Shown: piece after piece, positions 7,148 through 13,874 of the stretch
Position numbering within the stretch: the first letter of the stretch is position 1
How the letters are laid out: every line of letters begins with the position of its first letter
Source of the DNA: Candidatus Galloscillospira stercoripullorum
GTDB lineage: Bacteria > Bacillota > Clostridia > Oscillospirales > Oscillospiraceae
DNA: 35,399 nt
NCBI GenBank assembly: GCA_018715695.1
Contig: DVLB01000029.1
Location: 1-35,399 of the forward strand
Reading direction: 5' to 3'
Notes under the pieces: generated by a model
The model's input: only the letters and a program-made list of their open reading frames with translations
The model's database searches: none
What the model was told of the DNA's origin: nothing
Program-made: the position numbers and the translations under genes

Positions 7148-8059
7148 TCAGCGGCCGCGCAGCTTTTGGAGCACGGCCTCGAACCAGTCGGGCAGGGGGC
7201 ACTCCACCGTCATGCGCTGAGCTGTTCGGGGGTGGACGAAGGAGAGCCGCCGGGCGTGGAGACACTGGCCCGCCAGGCCCGGGTAGGGCTTCTTGGACCC
7301 GTACACCGTGTCCCCCAGCAGAGGGTGGCCGATATGAGCCATGTGGACCCTGATCTGGTGGGTGCGGCCGGTCTCCAGTCGGCATTGCAGGTGGGTATAG
7401 CCGGAGAAGCGCTCCAGCACGGTATAGTGGGTCACCGCCTCCCGGCCCTGAAGAAAGTTCACCGCCATCCGCTTACGGTCGGTAGGGTGGCGGGCGATGG
7501 GGGCCCGGACGGTGCCCTCGTCCTCCTGAAAGCCGCCCACTGTCACCGCCTCATACTCCCGGTAGAGGGAGTGGTCCTGGAGCTGCTCGGCCAGGGCGAG
7601 ATGGGCAAAGTCGCTCTTGGCGGCGATGATGAGCCCTGAGGTATCCCGGTCGATGCGATGGACAATGCCGGGCCGCAGCTCCCCATTGATTCCGGACAGT
7701 GATTTCCCGCAGTGATATAACAGTGCGTTTACCAGCGTGCCGTCCGGGTGGCCCGCCGCCGGGTGGACCACCATGCCCACCGGCTTGTTGATGACGATGA
7801 CGTCGCCGTCCTCGTACACCACGTCCAGGGGGATGTCCTGGGGAATGACGTCCACGGGGGCAGGATCGGGGAGGGAGAGGAGCAGCTCGTCCCCCTCCTC
7901 GGTCCTGTAGTTCTTCTTCACGGCCCGGCCGCCCAGGGTGACCGCCCCGTCCTCCAGCAGCTTCTGGGCGGCGGAGCGGGAGAGCTGGGGCAGCATCCGG
8001 GCGAGGAACTGATCGGCCCGCTCGCCGGAGCGGTCAGCCCTCAGGGTCAGCGGCGTCAT
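7148..8059 (-). CDS. RluA/RluD-family pseudouridine synthase
   Basis: Converts specific uridines in rRNA (or tRNA) to pseudouridine. ATG 8059 follows AAAGGAGG and gives 303 residues. Seen: an N-terminal S4 RNA-binding domain (about 13-60, RADQFLARMLPQLSRS), the NKPVGMVVHP motif, and the catalytic motif HRIDRDTSGLIIAAK with Asp137 as nucleophile, then GRTHQIRVHMAHIGHPLLGD. S4 plus this motif set fits the RluD branch. The start lies 26 bases inside the 3' end of lspA, giving translational coupling; the order ileS, lspA, rluD is common in Firmicutes. Which uridines are modified cannot be told from the sequence. Confidence 0.92.
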   Translation of the reverse strand: MTPLTLRADRSGERADQFLARMLPQLSRSAAQKLLEDGAVTLGGRAVKKNYRTEEGDELLLSLPDPAPVDVIPQDIPLDVVYEDGDVIVINKPVGMVVHPAAGHPDGTLVNALLYHCGKSLSGINGELRPGIVHRIDRDTSGLIIAAKSDFAHLALAEQLQDHSLYREYEAVTVGGFQEDEGTVRAPIARHPTDRKRMAVNFLQGREAVTHYTVLERFSGYTHLQCRLETGRTHQIRVHMAHIGHPLLGDTVYGSKKPYPGLAGQCLHARRLSFVHPRTAQRMTVECPLPDWFEAVLQKLRGR

Positions 8060-8531
8060 GGCCGTCCTCCTTTTTCTCCCTGCTCTCAAAGAACACCACG
8101 TACACGCACAGGGCGATGATGCCGCACACCAGGCAGATGTCCGCCACGTTGAACACGGCGAAGTTCATGAAGGTGGTCTTGAACATATCGGTGACGTAGC
8201 CCAGGAAGAGCCGGTCGATGAGGTTGCCTACCGCCCCGGAGAGCACCACCGAGAGCAGCACGTTGGCCGCAGTGGAGGAAAAGACACGCCGGATGAGCAG
8301 CACCACCAGCACCACCGAGGCCACCGCCGAGATGAGGGCCAGCAGCCAGGTGTGCTCCCGGAACAGGGAAAAGGCTGCCCCGGTGTTCTGCACATAGGTC
8401 AGGTCCATGATCCCGGGGAGAAAGCCCACCGAGGTCCCCAGGGGGATATAGGTGCGGACCAGCACCTTCACCACCTGGTCCAATATAACCAGGGCCACGG
8501 CGATGACGGCGTAGAGCAGACCCTTACGCAT
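8034..8531 (-). CDS. lspA: lipoprotein signal peptidase (signal peptidase II)
   Basis: Membrane aspartyl protease that removes signal peptides from prolipoproteins after lipidation, such as the binding protein at 1019. The 165-residue product has four hydrophobic segments and both catalytic motifs: GAVGNLIDRLFLGYVTDMF and FNVADICLVCG, each with a conserved active-site Asp. TYVQNTGAAFSLF is the usual second conserved block. The ATG overlaps the ileS stop by a few bases, and the gene end overlaps rluD, so the three are one translation-coupled operon driven from the T-box promoter. Confidence 0.96.
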   Translation of the reverse strand: MRKGLLYAVIAVALVILDQVVKVLVRTYIPLGTSVGFLPGIMDLTYVQNTGAAFSLFREHTWLLALISAVASVVLVVLLIRRVFSSTAANVLLSVVLSGAVGNLIDRLFLGYVTDMFKTTFMNFAVFNVADICLVCGIIALCVYVVFFESREKKEDGHDAADPEG

Positions 8532-11337
8532 GTTCCTGCTCCAGCACGGCGCGGCAGCGCGGGCACAGGCCGTCCTCGCCCACCTGGGTGTCGAACTTCC
8601 AGCAGCGCTGGCACTTCTCGCCCTGGGCGCTCTCCACCGCCACGGTCAGGCCGCTTACCGCCTCGCCGTGGTAGCCCTCGCCACCGCCCAGCACCGCGTC
8701 CACATGGGAGACGATGCAGATGGTCTCCAGGTCGTGGGTGTCAAAGCTGCCCAGGGGGCCGCGCCAGAGCTTCTGGGCCTCGTCCCCGTCGAAGTACAGC
8801 TTGACAGCGGCCTCCAGGCTCTTGCCGATGCGCTTCTCGCCGCGGGCGATCTCCAGCGCCTTGTTCACGTCGGTGCGCAGGGCGATGGCCGCGTCCCACC
8901 GCGCCTGCTCGGCCTCGCTGAGGGCCAGGGCCTCGTCGAAGTCGGGCATATCGTTTAAGAGAACGCTCTCGGCGTTCAAAGCGGCGGCGTGGGGCATGGC
9001 GGCCCAGATCTCGTCGCTGGTGAAGGCCAGGATGGGTGCCATGAGCCGGGTCATGCCGGAGAGGATATGATAGAGGGCGGTCTGGGCGGAGCGGCGGCTG
9101 CCCTCATCGGCGCAGTAGAGCCGGTCCTTGATGATGTCGAAGTAGAAATTGGAGAGGTCCACCACGCAGAAATTATAGATGCTGCGGTAGACGCCGTGGA
9201 ACTCGTACTTGTTGTAGTAGCCGCGCACGGCGCGCCCAAGCTCGTTGAGCCGGGAGAGGGCCCACTTGTCCAGGTCGTGGAGCTCTTTGTAGGCCACGGC
9301 GTCGGTGTCCGGGTCAAAGCCATTGAGGCTGCCCAGCATATACCGGGCGGTGTTGCGGATCTTCAGGTAGGCGTCGGAGAGCTGCTTCATGATGTCCTTG
9401 GAGATGCGCATGTCCTGGGTGTAGTCGGCAGAGGCCACCCACAGGCGCAGCAGGTCCGCGCCGTAGTCCTTGATGACCTCGTCGGGGGAGACGGCGTTGC
9501 CCAGGGACTTGTGCATGGCCTTGCCCTCGCCGTCCACGGTCCAGCCGTGGGTGGCGATCTGCTTATAGGGGGCCACACCGTTGACCGCGATGGAGGTGAG
9601 CATGGAGGACTGGAACCAGCCCCGGTACTGGTCGCCGCCCTCCAGGTAGAGGTCGGCGGGGTACTTGAGGTAGTCTCGCGCGTCGGCCACGGCGGCCCAG
9701 GTGGAGCCGGAGTCGAACCACACGTCCATGATGTCGGTCTCCTTGGAGAAGTGGGTCTTGCCGCACTTGGGGCACACGAAGCCCTGGGGCAGCAGGTCTC
9801 CCGCCTCCCGGTCAAACCACACGTTGCTCCCGTGCTCCCGGAAGAGGCCGGCCACATGGGCAATGGTCTCGGTGGTGACGATGTCGGCCCCGCACTCGTC
9901 GCAGTAGAAGATGGGGATGGGCACGCCCCACACCCGCTGGCGGGAGATGCACCAGTCGCTGCGTTCGGAGATCATGGACACCATGCGCTCCTTGCCCCAC
10001 TCGGGCTTCCACGCTATGGAGTCGCAGGCCTTCACGGCGGCGTCCTTGATGGCGTCCACGGAGCAGAACCACTGTTCGGTGGCCCGGTAGATGATGGGGT
10101 TCTTGCACCGCCAGCAGTGGGGGTAGGAGTGGGTGATGTTCTCCTTGGCCACCAGGAAGCCCTCAGCCTCCAGGTCAGCCACCACCATGTCGTTGCCCTT
10201 GGCGTAGAACTGGCCATTATACCGCTCGTCGGTCATGACGCCCTTGGCGTTCACCGGCACGGGCACCCCGATGTTGGTGAGGCCCGCCTTGTCATACTGC
10301 CGGCAGATGGTGAAGTCCTCGGCACCGAAGCCAGGGGCAGTGTGGACGCAGCCGGAGCCGGCGTCCAGGGTGACGTGGTCGCCGTTCAAAATCACGCTCT
10401 CCCGGTCGAAGAGGGGGTGCTTGGCGGTCATGAGCTCAAACTCGCTGCCCTTGAGGGTGGCAAGCACCTGGCAGGCGGCATAGTCGATATGGGCGGCCTT
10501 GCACACCGATTCGGCCAGGTCTTTGGCCAGGACGTACACGTCCCCGGAGGGCACCTGGAGGAGCACATAGTCAAAGTCCGCGTTCAGGCAGATGGCGTAG
10601 TTGCCGGGGATGGTCCAGGGGGTGGTGGTCCAGATGACGAAGTAGGTCTTGGCCAGGTCGGTGTACTGAGCCAGCTTGCCCTTGTCATCGCGCACGGGGA
10701 ACTTCACAAAGATGGTGGTGCAGGGGTCGTCGGCGTACTCGATCTCGGCCTCGGCCAGAGCGGTCTGGTCGTGGGGGCACCAGTAGACCGGCTTCATACC
10801 CTTGTAGATGAGGCCCTTCTCGGCCATGGCGCCGAAGACCTCGATCTGCTTGGCCTCAAACTCGGGCAGCAGGGTGATATAGGGGTTGTCCCACTCGCCC
10901 AGCACCCCAAGGCGCTTGAACTGCTCGGTCATCTTGGCGATGTAGCCCTCGGCGTACTCCCGGCACTTAGTGCGAAACTCCGCCGTGGTCATCTCGCTGC
11001 GCTTGACGCTCTTGTCCTTGAGCACCGCCGACTCGATGGGCAGGCCGTGGGTGTCCCAGCCGGGGACATAGGGGGCGCACCAGCCGGTCATGTTGCGGTG
11101 CTTGACGATCATATCCTTGAGGATCTTGTTGAGGGCGGTACCGATGTGGATATTGCCGTTGGCGTAGGGGGGGCCGTCGTGGAGGACGAAGGTGGGCTTG
11201 CCGGTGTTGCGCGAGACCATCTTGGAATAGAGGTCCTTGTCATACATGGCCTGGAGCATCTCCGGCTCCCGCCGGGGCAGGGCGGCCCGCATGGGGAAGT
11301 CGGTCTTGGGCAGGTGGATGGTCTGGTTGTAGTCCAT
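8524..11337 (-). CDS. ileS: isoleucyl-tRNA synthetase
   Basis: Charges tRNA-Ile with isoleucine and edits mischarged valine. ATG 11337 (MDYNQTIHLP) follows AAAGGAG and gives 937 residues, normal for bacterial IleRS. Seen: DGPPYANGNIHIGTALNK (HIGH-type motif at 64-67, here HIGT), the editing-domain block TTTPWTIPGNYAICL, internal Cys pairs CDEC and CPKC, WFDSGSTW, the ATP-binding loop GKAMHKSLGN (KMSKS-type, about 605-610), and a C-terminal zinc motif CQRC...CPRC. Both ATP-site signatures differ from textbook forms. Regulation is by the T-box leader upstream. It heads the ileS-lspA-rluD operon. Confidence 0.97.
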   Translation of the reverse strand: MDYNQTIHLPKTDFPMRAALPRREPEMLQAMYDKDLYSKMVSRNTGKPTFVLHDGPPYANGNIHIGTALNKILKDMIVKHRNMTGWCAPYVPGWDTHGLPIESAVLKDKSVKRSEMTTAEFRTKCREYAEGYIAKMTEQFKRLGVLGEWDNPYITLLPEFEAKQIEVFGAMAEKGLIYKGMKPVYWCPHDQTALAEAEIEYADDPCTTIFVKFPVRDDKGKLAQYTDLAKTYFVIWTTTPWTIPGNYAICLNADFDYVLLQVPSGDVYVLAKDLAESVCKAAHIDYAACQVLATLKGSEFELMTAKHPLFDRESVILNGDHVTLDAGSGCVHTAPGFGAEDFTICRQYDKAGLTNIGVPVPVNAKGVMTDERYNGQFYAKGNDMVVADLEAEGFLVAKENITHSYPHCWRCKNPIIYRATEQWFCSVDAIKDAAVKACDSIAWKPEWGKERMVSMISERSDWCISRQRVWGVPIPIFYCDECGADIVTTETIAHVAGLFREHGSNVWFDREAGDLLPQGFVCPKCGKTHFSKETDIMDVWFDSGSTWAAVADARDYLKYPADLYLEGGDQYRGWFQSSMLTSIAVNGVAPYKQIATHGWTVDGEGKAMHKSLGNAVSPDEVIKDYGADLLRLWVASADYTQDMRISKDIMKQLSDAYLKIRNTARYMLGSLNGFDPDTDAVAYKELHDLDKWALSRLNELGRAVRGYYNKYEFHGVYRSIYNFCVVDLSNFYFDIIKDRLYCADEGSRRSAQTALYHILSGMTRLMAPILAFTSDEIWAAMPHAAALNAESVLLNDMPDFDEALALSEAEQARWDAAIALRTDVNKALEIARGEKRIGKSLEAAVKLYFDGDEAQKLWRGPLGSFDTHDLETICIVSHVDAVLGGGEGYHGEAVSGLTVAVESAQGEKCQRCWKFDTQVGEDGLCPRCRAVLEQEHA

Positions 11338-11374
11338 GGGTGGTTCTCCTTTATAAAAAATGTGGTTGTCTAAC

Positions 11375-11412
11375 AAAAAAAGCGCCCCTGTCTCCTCAAG
11401 AGACAAAGGCGC
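11375..11412 (-). terminator. T-box leader terminator of ileS
   Basis: On the - strand GCGCCTTTGTCTC pairs with GAGACAGGGGCGC, followed by TTTTTTT. It lies immediately after the T-box sequence, as expected for the terminator that competes with the antiterminator formed when uncharged tRNA-Ile binds. Confidence 0.93.
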
Positions 11413-11665
11413 GAACCTCTGCGGTACCACTCTCGTTGCCCCGCCTGCGGCGGGGCCCCTCCACGGCGATAACGGGGCCACCGTTCCGTCCTGCGGCGCC
11501 GGGCGCTTCGGGCGGAACGCTCCGAGGTGATCCTTCGCGCTCCTCCCTCTCCGCCTTGCACCAAAACGGCGGCTCTCTGGGCAGGGAACGGGGCGCTACT
11601 CGTCCTCTTCGCTGCGTTTTTTCTATTCAAAGGCACGGAGAAACGCCGCATGAGAGGCGTTTCTC
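11375..11665 (-). promoter_or_regulatory. T-box riboswitch, isoleucine type, upstream of ileS
   Basis: The - strand leader begins with GAAGAGGACGAGTAG, a T-box 5' motif, then a long stem I with an AGAGAG bulge, a GCCGCC/GGCGG apical arm and GGTG loop. The 3' side of stem I carries GAAGGATCACC. The ATC at 11529-11531 reads as the isoleucine specifier codon and agrees with the downstream gene. The T-box sequence AGTGGTACCGC (11421-11430 plus flank) and the terminator follow. Uncharged tRNA-Ile would stabilise the antiterminator and turn on ileS-lspA-rluD. The 5' limit is approximate. Confidence 0.93.
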
Positions 11666-11669
11666 CGTG
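11634..11669. repeat. 14-bp perfect palindrome at the ileS leader start
   Basis: CACGGAGAAACGCC and its exact complement flank an eight-base loop. It directly abuts the -10 box of the ileS promoter, so the predicted start of transcription falls inside it. No T-run follows in either direction. It may act as a weak divIVA terminator or as a DNA operator. Confidence 0.5.
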
Positions 11670-11670
11670 T

Positions 11671-11699
11671 ATCTTACCTGCTGGCGGCAGTTCTGTCAA
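11671..11699 (-). promoter_or_regulatory. promoter of the ileS T-box transcript
   Basis: Consensus -35 TTGACA, 17-base spacer, -10 TAAGAT, located in the gap after the divIVA stop. It provides ileS with a start independent of divIVA. Confidence 0.8.
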
Positions 11700-11714
11700 G
11701 ACCCGGCGGGTATT

Positions 11715-12389
11715 TTACCGGCCGAAGCCCAGGTCCCGCAGGTCCGCAGCCGAGGGGATGCGTCGGGTCTGGGCGGTGACCTCCTCAGCCTGACCCTCCT
11801 CGTCCTCCTCACTCTCCTCCTCCGGCTCCTGCACGGGGATGGTGAACTCCCCGGTCTCGCCCTCCATCTGCTTTTCCAGGGAGGCCTCGATCTCCCGGGC
11901 GATGGTGGCCTTCTCGTCGGGGCCGGAAACGGCGGGGGCAGTGAGCCGGGACATGCCCTCCAGATACTCCATCTCGTGGCGGTAGAGCTCCTTGATCTTG
12001 GCCAGGTAGGCGGCGGTGGCGTTCTGGGCGGTGGTCAGGCGGTACTCCTCGTCGGCGATCTCCTTGCGGATATCCTCCAGCTTGGCCTTGGCCTCCTCCT
12101 CCGCGTTCTGGAGCAGCTCGGCCTTGCGCTCCTCGGCGGCGGAGACCATCTCGTCGGCCATCTTCTGGGCCGTGAGCAGGGCCTTGCGCATGGCCTCCTC
12201 GGTGGAGCGGTACTCCTCCACCTTGTCCACCAGCACCTTCATCTTGCTCTTGAGGACCGCGTTCTCCTTATAGAGCGTGGTATAGTCCCCGGTGACCTGA
12301 TCCAGAAACTCGTCCACCATGGCCATGTTGTAGCCGCCGAAGCCGGCCTTGCTAAAGGACCGCTCGGAGACCTCCTGCGGTGTCAGCAT
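11715..12389 (-). CDS. divIVA: DivIVA-domain protein
   Basis: Coiled-coil protein that recognises curved membrane at poles and septum and organises division or wall growth. The N-terminal ~60 residues match the DivIVA lipid-binding domain: LTPQEVSERSFSKAGFGGYN, then VDEFLDQVTGDYTTLYKEN. Two long coiled-coil stretches rich in Ala, Glu and Lys follow (about 40-135), then an acidic tail (EEESEEDEEG) ending LRDLGFGR. Length 224 residues. It lies downstream of sepF on the same strand, separated by the repeat region, matching the sepF-divIVA arrangement common in Gram-positive division clusters. A paralogue such as GpsB is shorter, so DivIVA fits better. Confidence 0.9.
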   Translation of the reverse strand: MLTPQEVSERSFSKAGFGGYNMAMVDEFLDQVTGDYTTLYKENAVLKSKMKVLVDKVEEYRSTEEAMRKALLTAQKMADEMVSAAEERKAELLQNAEEEAKAKLEDIRKEIADEEYRLTTAQNATAAYLAKIKELYRHEMEYLEGMSRLTAPAVSGPDEKATIAREIEASLEKQMEGETGEFTIPVQEPEEESEEDEEGQAEEVTAQTRRIPSAADLRDLGFGR

Positions 12390-12430
12390 ATCCTCGCCCC
12401 CCTGTTTCTCTTGTCTGCGCGTTCATCTGT

Positions 12431-12453
12431 CCGGGCGGAACAGATCCGCCCGG
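12431..12453. repeat. hairpin resembling the second stem of the structured repeat
   Basis: CCGGGCGGA and TCCGCCCGG flank a five-base loop. The arms match the second hairpin of the element at 12504-12648, but the loop differs (TCTGT instead of TTCAC on the - strand). It lies about 20 bases beyond the duplicated sepF tail and may be a remnant of a further copy or the original hairpin downstream of sepF. Confidence 0.55.
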
Positions 12454-12473
12454 CGGTGCGGCGCGGACTGTCT

Positions 12474-12503
12474 TCTCTTTAGAAATACAGCCCGTTGTTC
12501 TCC
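12474..12503 (-). repeat. duplicated sepF 3' end (distal copy)
   Basis: Thirty bases identical to 12649-12678, which encode the last residues of sepF, its TAA stop and five bases beyond. This copy lies on the far side of the structured repeat and has no gene attached. Confidence 0.9.
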
Positions 12504-12648
12504 CCAGCCGGCGCGCCGCGCCGCCCGGGGACCCCTGCCCTTTATCTGCTCGGGCGGAGTGAATCCGCCCGGCATCAAGGTTTTGGCTGCGCCAAAACGC
12601 TTGGCACGCCGGACTCCCGGCGACAACGTGGACTGCCTTTTCCTCAGC
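12504..12648 (-). repeat. structured four-hairpin repeat, copy 2 (behind sepF)
   Basis: Read on the - strand, downstream of sepF, it holds four hairpins: CGCCGG-GAGT-CCGGCG; GTTTTGGC-GCA-GCCAAAAC; CGGGCGGA-TTCAC-TCCGCCCG; and a long GC-rich stem opening with GGGGTCCCCG and closing with CTGGGG. Linkers CAAGCG and CTTGA and the loop GGATTCACTCC are shared with the copy behind dtd. Most stem bases differ between copies in a compensating way. It carries no credible reading frame. I could not match it to a named RNA or repeat family. Confidence 0.85.
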
Positions 12649-12653
12649 TCTCT

Positions 12654-13127
12654 TTAGAAATACAGCCCGTTGTTCTCCAGCTCGTCGATCAGGTCGCCTA
12701 AAATATCCACGTTGTAGGGCGTGATGATATAGGTCCGGGCGGCCACCTTCTTGATCTTGCCCTCCTGGGCGTAGGCCACGCCCGCCAGGAAGTCCAGCAC
12801 CCGGCGGGTGGTCTTGTCATCGGTGGACTCCAGGTTGAGCACCACCGTGCGCTTCTCCCGCAGGTGGTCGGCGATCTCCCAGGCGTTGTCAAACCGGTCG
12901 GGCTTGACCAGCACCACCTGGAGCTGGGTGGTGGTGTGGATATTGACCACCTTGTTGCTGCGCCGGTCGCTCTCGGCGGGGAACAGGTTGGCCGAGGTAT
13001 CGGCGCTGCTCTTGGCGCTCTTTTCCCGGCGGTCGCTGCGGGGCGCCTCGTCGAACTCGTCGTACTCCTCGTCTTCCTCGTCCTCGTAGGGACGGGCCAG
13101 TCTCTTGATCTCGTCAATAAATCCCAT
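12654..13127 (-). CDS. sepF: cell division protein SepF
   Basis: Cytoplasmic FtsZ-bundling and membrane-anchoring division protein. ATG 13127 (MGFIDEIKRLARPYEDEE) is the conventional start; the first helix is the amphipathic membrane anchor. A charged linker (about 18-65) leads to the SepF core: VVNIHTTTQLQVVLVKPDRFDNAWEIADHLREKRTVVLNLE, then RRVLDFLAGVAYAQEGKIKKVAARTYIITPYNV. The length of 157 residues is typical. It follows yggS closely, as in many Firmicutes and Actinobacteria. Its last bases and stop codon are repeated 175 bp downstream beyond a structured repeat, but the gene itself is intact. Confidence 0.95.
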   Translation of the reverse strand: MGFIDEIKRLARPYEDEEDEEYDEFDEAPRSDRREKSAKSSADTSANLFPAESDRRSNKVVNIHTTTQLQVVLVKPDRFDNAWEIADHLREKRTVVLNLESTDDKTTRRVLDFLAGVAYAQEGKIKKVAARTYIITPYNVDILGDLIDELENNGLYF

Positions 13128-13132
13128 ACTGA

Positions 13133-13861
13133 TTACCCCCAACTCTTTCCTTCCTGATCCTGCGCGGCGCTCATCCGGGGCCCGAACAATGCCGTGCCCA
13201 CCCGCACCAGGGTGGCCCCCTCCCGCACGGCGTCCTCAAAATCTCCGCTCATGCCCATGGAGAGACAGTCCATATCATATACATTATCGGTCACATTCTG
13301 TCTTATGTCAACAAAAAGCTCTCTCATTTGGTGAAAAAAATGCCGGTTGGCGCCCGCTTCATAGGCCACGGGGGGGATCGCCATAAGCCCCCGGAGCCTC
13401 ACATGGGGCATTTCCAGGGCCAGCCGGGCCAGCTCCGGGGCCTCCAGAGGGGAGATGCCGCTCTTGGATGCCTCTCCGGCCACGTTCACCTCCAGCAAAA
13501 TGTCCTGGACCACGCCCAGTTTGGCCCCCTGGGCCTCCACCGCCTCCAGCAGGCGCAGTGAATCCACCGACTCGATCAGGTCCACCCGGCCCACCACATA
13601 CTTGACCTTATTGGTCTGGAGGTGGCCGATGAAGTGGAGCGCGGCGGAGCCGTAGGCGTCGTCATCCAGGTGGGCGGTCATCTCCTGGACCCGGTTCTCC
13701 CCACAGGCGGTGATCCCGGCGGCAATGGCCGAGCGGATGGTCTGGGAACTCTGGGTCTTGGTGGCGGCCACCAGAGTGATCTCCTCCGGCGCTCTTCCTA
13801 CCTCCCGGGCGGCGGCGGCGATCCGCTCCTTCACCGCCGCGATTCTCTCTTCCAGTGTCAT
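13133..13861 (-). CDS. YggS-family PLP homeostasis protein
   Basis: PLP-binding protein with an alanine-racemase-like N-terminal barrel, involved in vitamin B6 and amino-acid homeostasis; no enzymatic reaction is established for the family. ATG 13861 follows AAGGAGGAG, giving 242 residues. Seen: PLP lysine Lys35 in LVAATKTQ, GENRVQEM, HFIGHLQTNK, and the C-terminal LSMGMSGDFEDAVREGATLVRVGTALFG that binds the cofactor phosphate. It sits between the HlyD-like gene and sepF with gaps of only 13 and 5 bases. Contrast the racemase-fold protein at 23566, which lacks its PLP lysine. Confidence 0.94.
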   Translation of the reverse strand: MTLEERIAAVKERIAAAAREVGRAPEEITLVAATKTQSSQTIRSAIAAGITACGENRVQEMTAHLDDDAYGSAALHFIGHLQTNKVKYVVGRVDLIESVDSLRLLEAVEAQGAKLGVVQDILLEVNVAGEASKSGISPLEAPELARLALEMPHVRLRGLMAIPPVAYEAGANRHFFHQMRELFVDIRQNVTDNVYDMDCLSMGMSGDFEDAVREGATLVRVGTALFGPRMSAAQDQEGKSWG

Positions 13862-13874
13862 GTCCGCTCCTCCT

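Noticed and set aside
8989-11373. Open frame of 794 codons on the + strand across ileS
   Set aside because: Antisense shadow of ileS with the same His/Gly/Val-rich composition and no binding site or motif.
11340-12482. Open frame of 380 codons on the + strand across the T-box leader and divIVA
   Set aside because: It runs through a riboswitch and antisense to a clear DivIVA gene, with no conserved domain.
12423-12626. Possible 67-codon gene in the sepF-divIVA gap
   Set aside because: It overlaps the structured repeat and the duplicated sepF tail; the hairpin arms explain the open frame.
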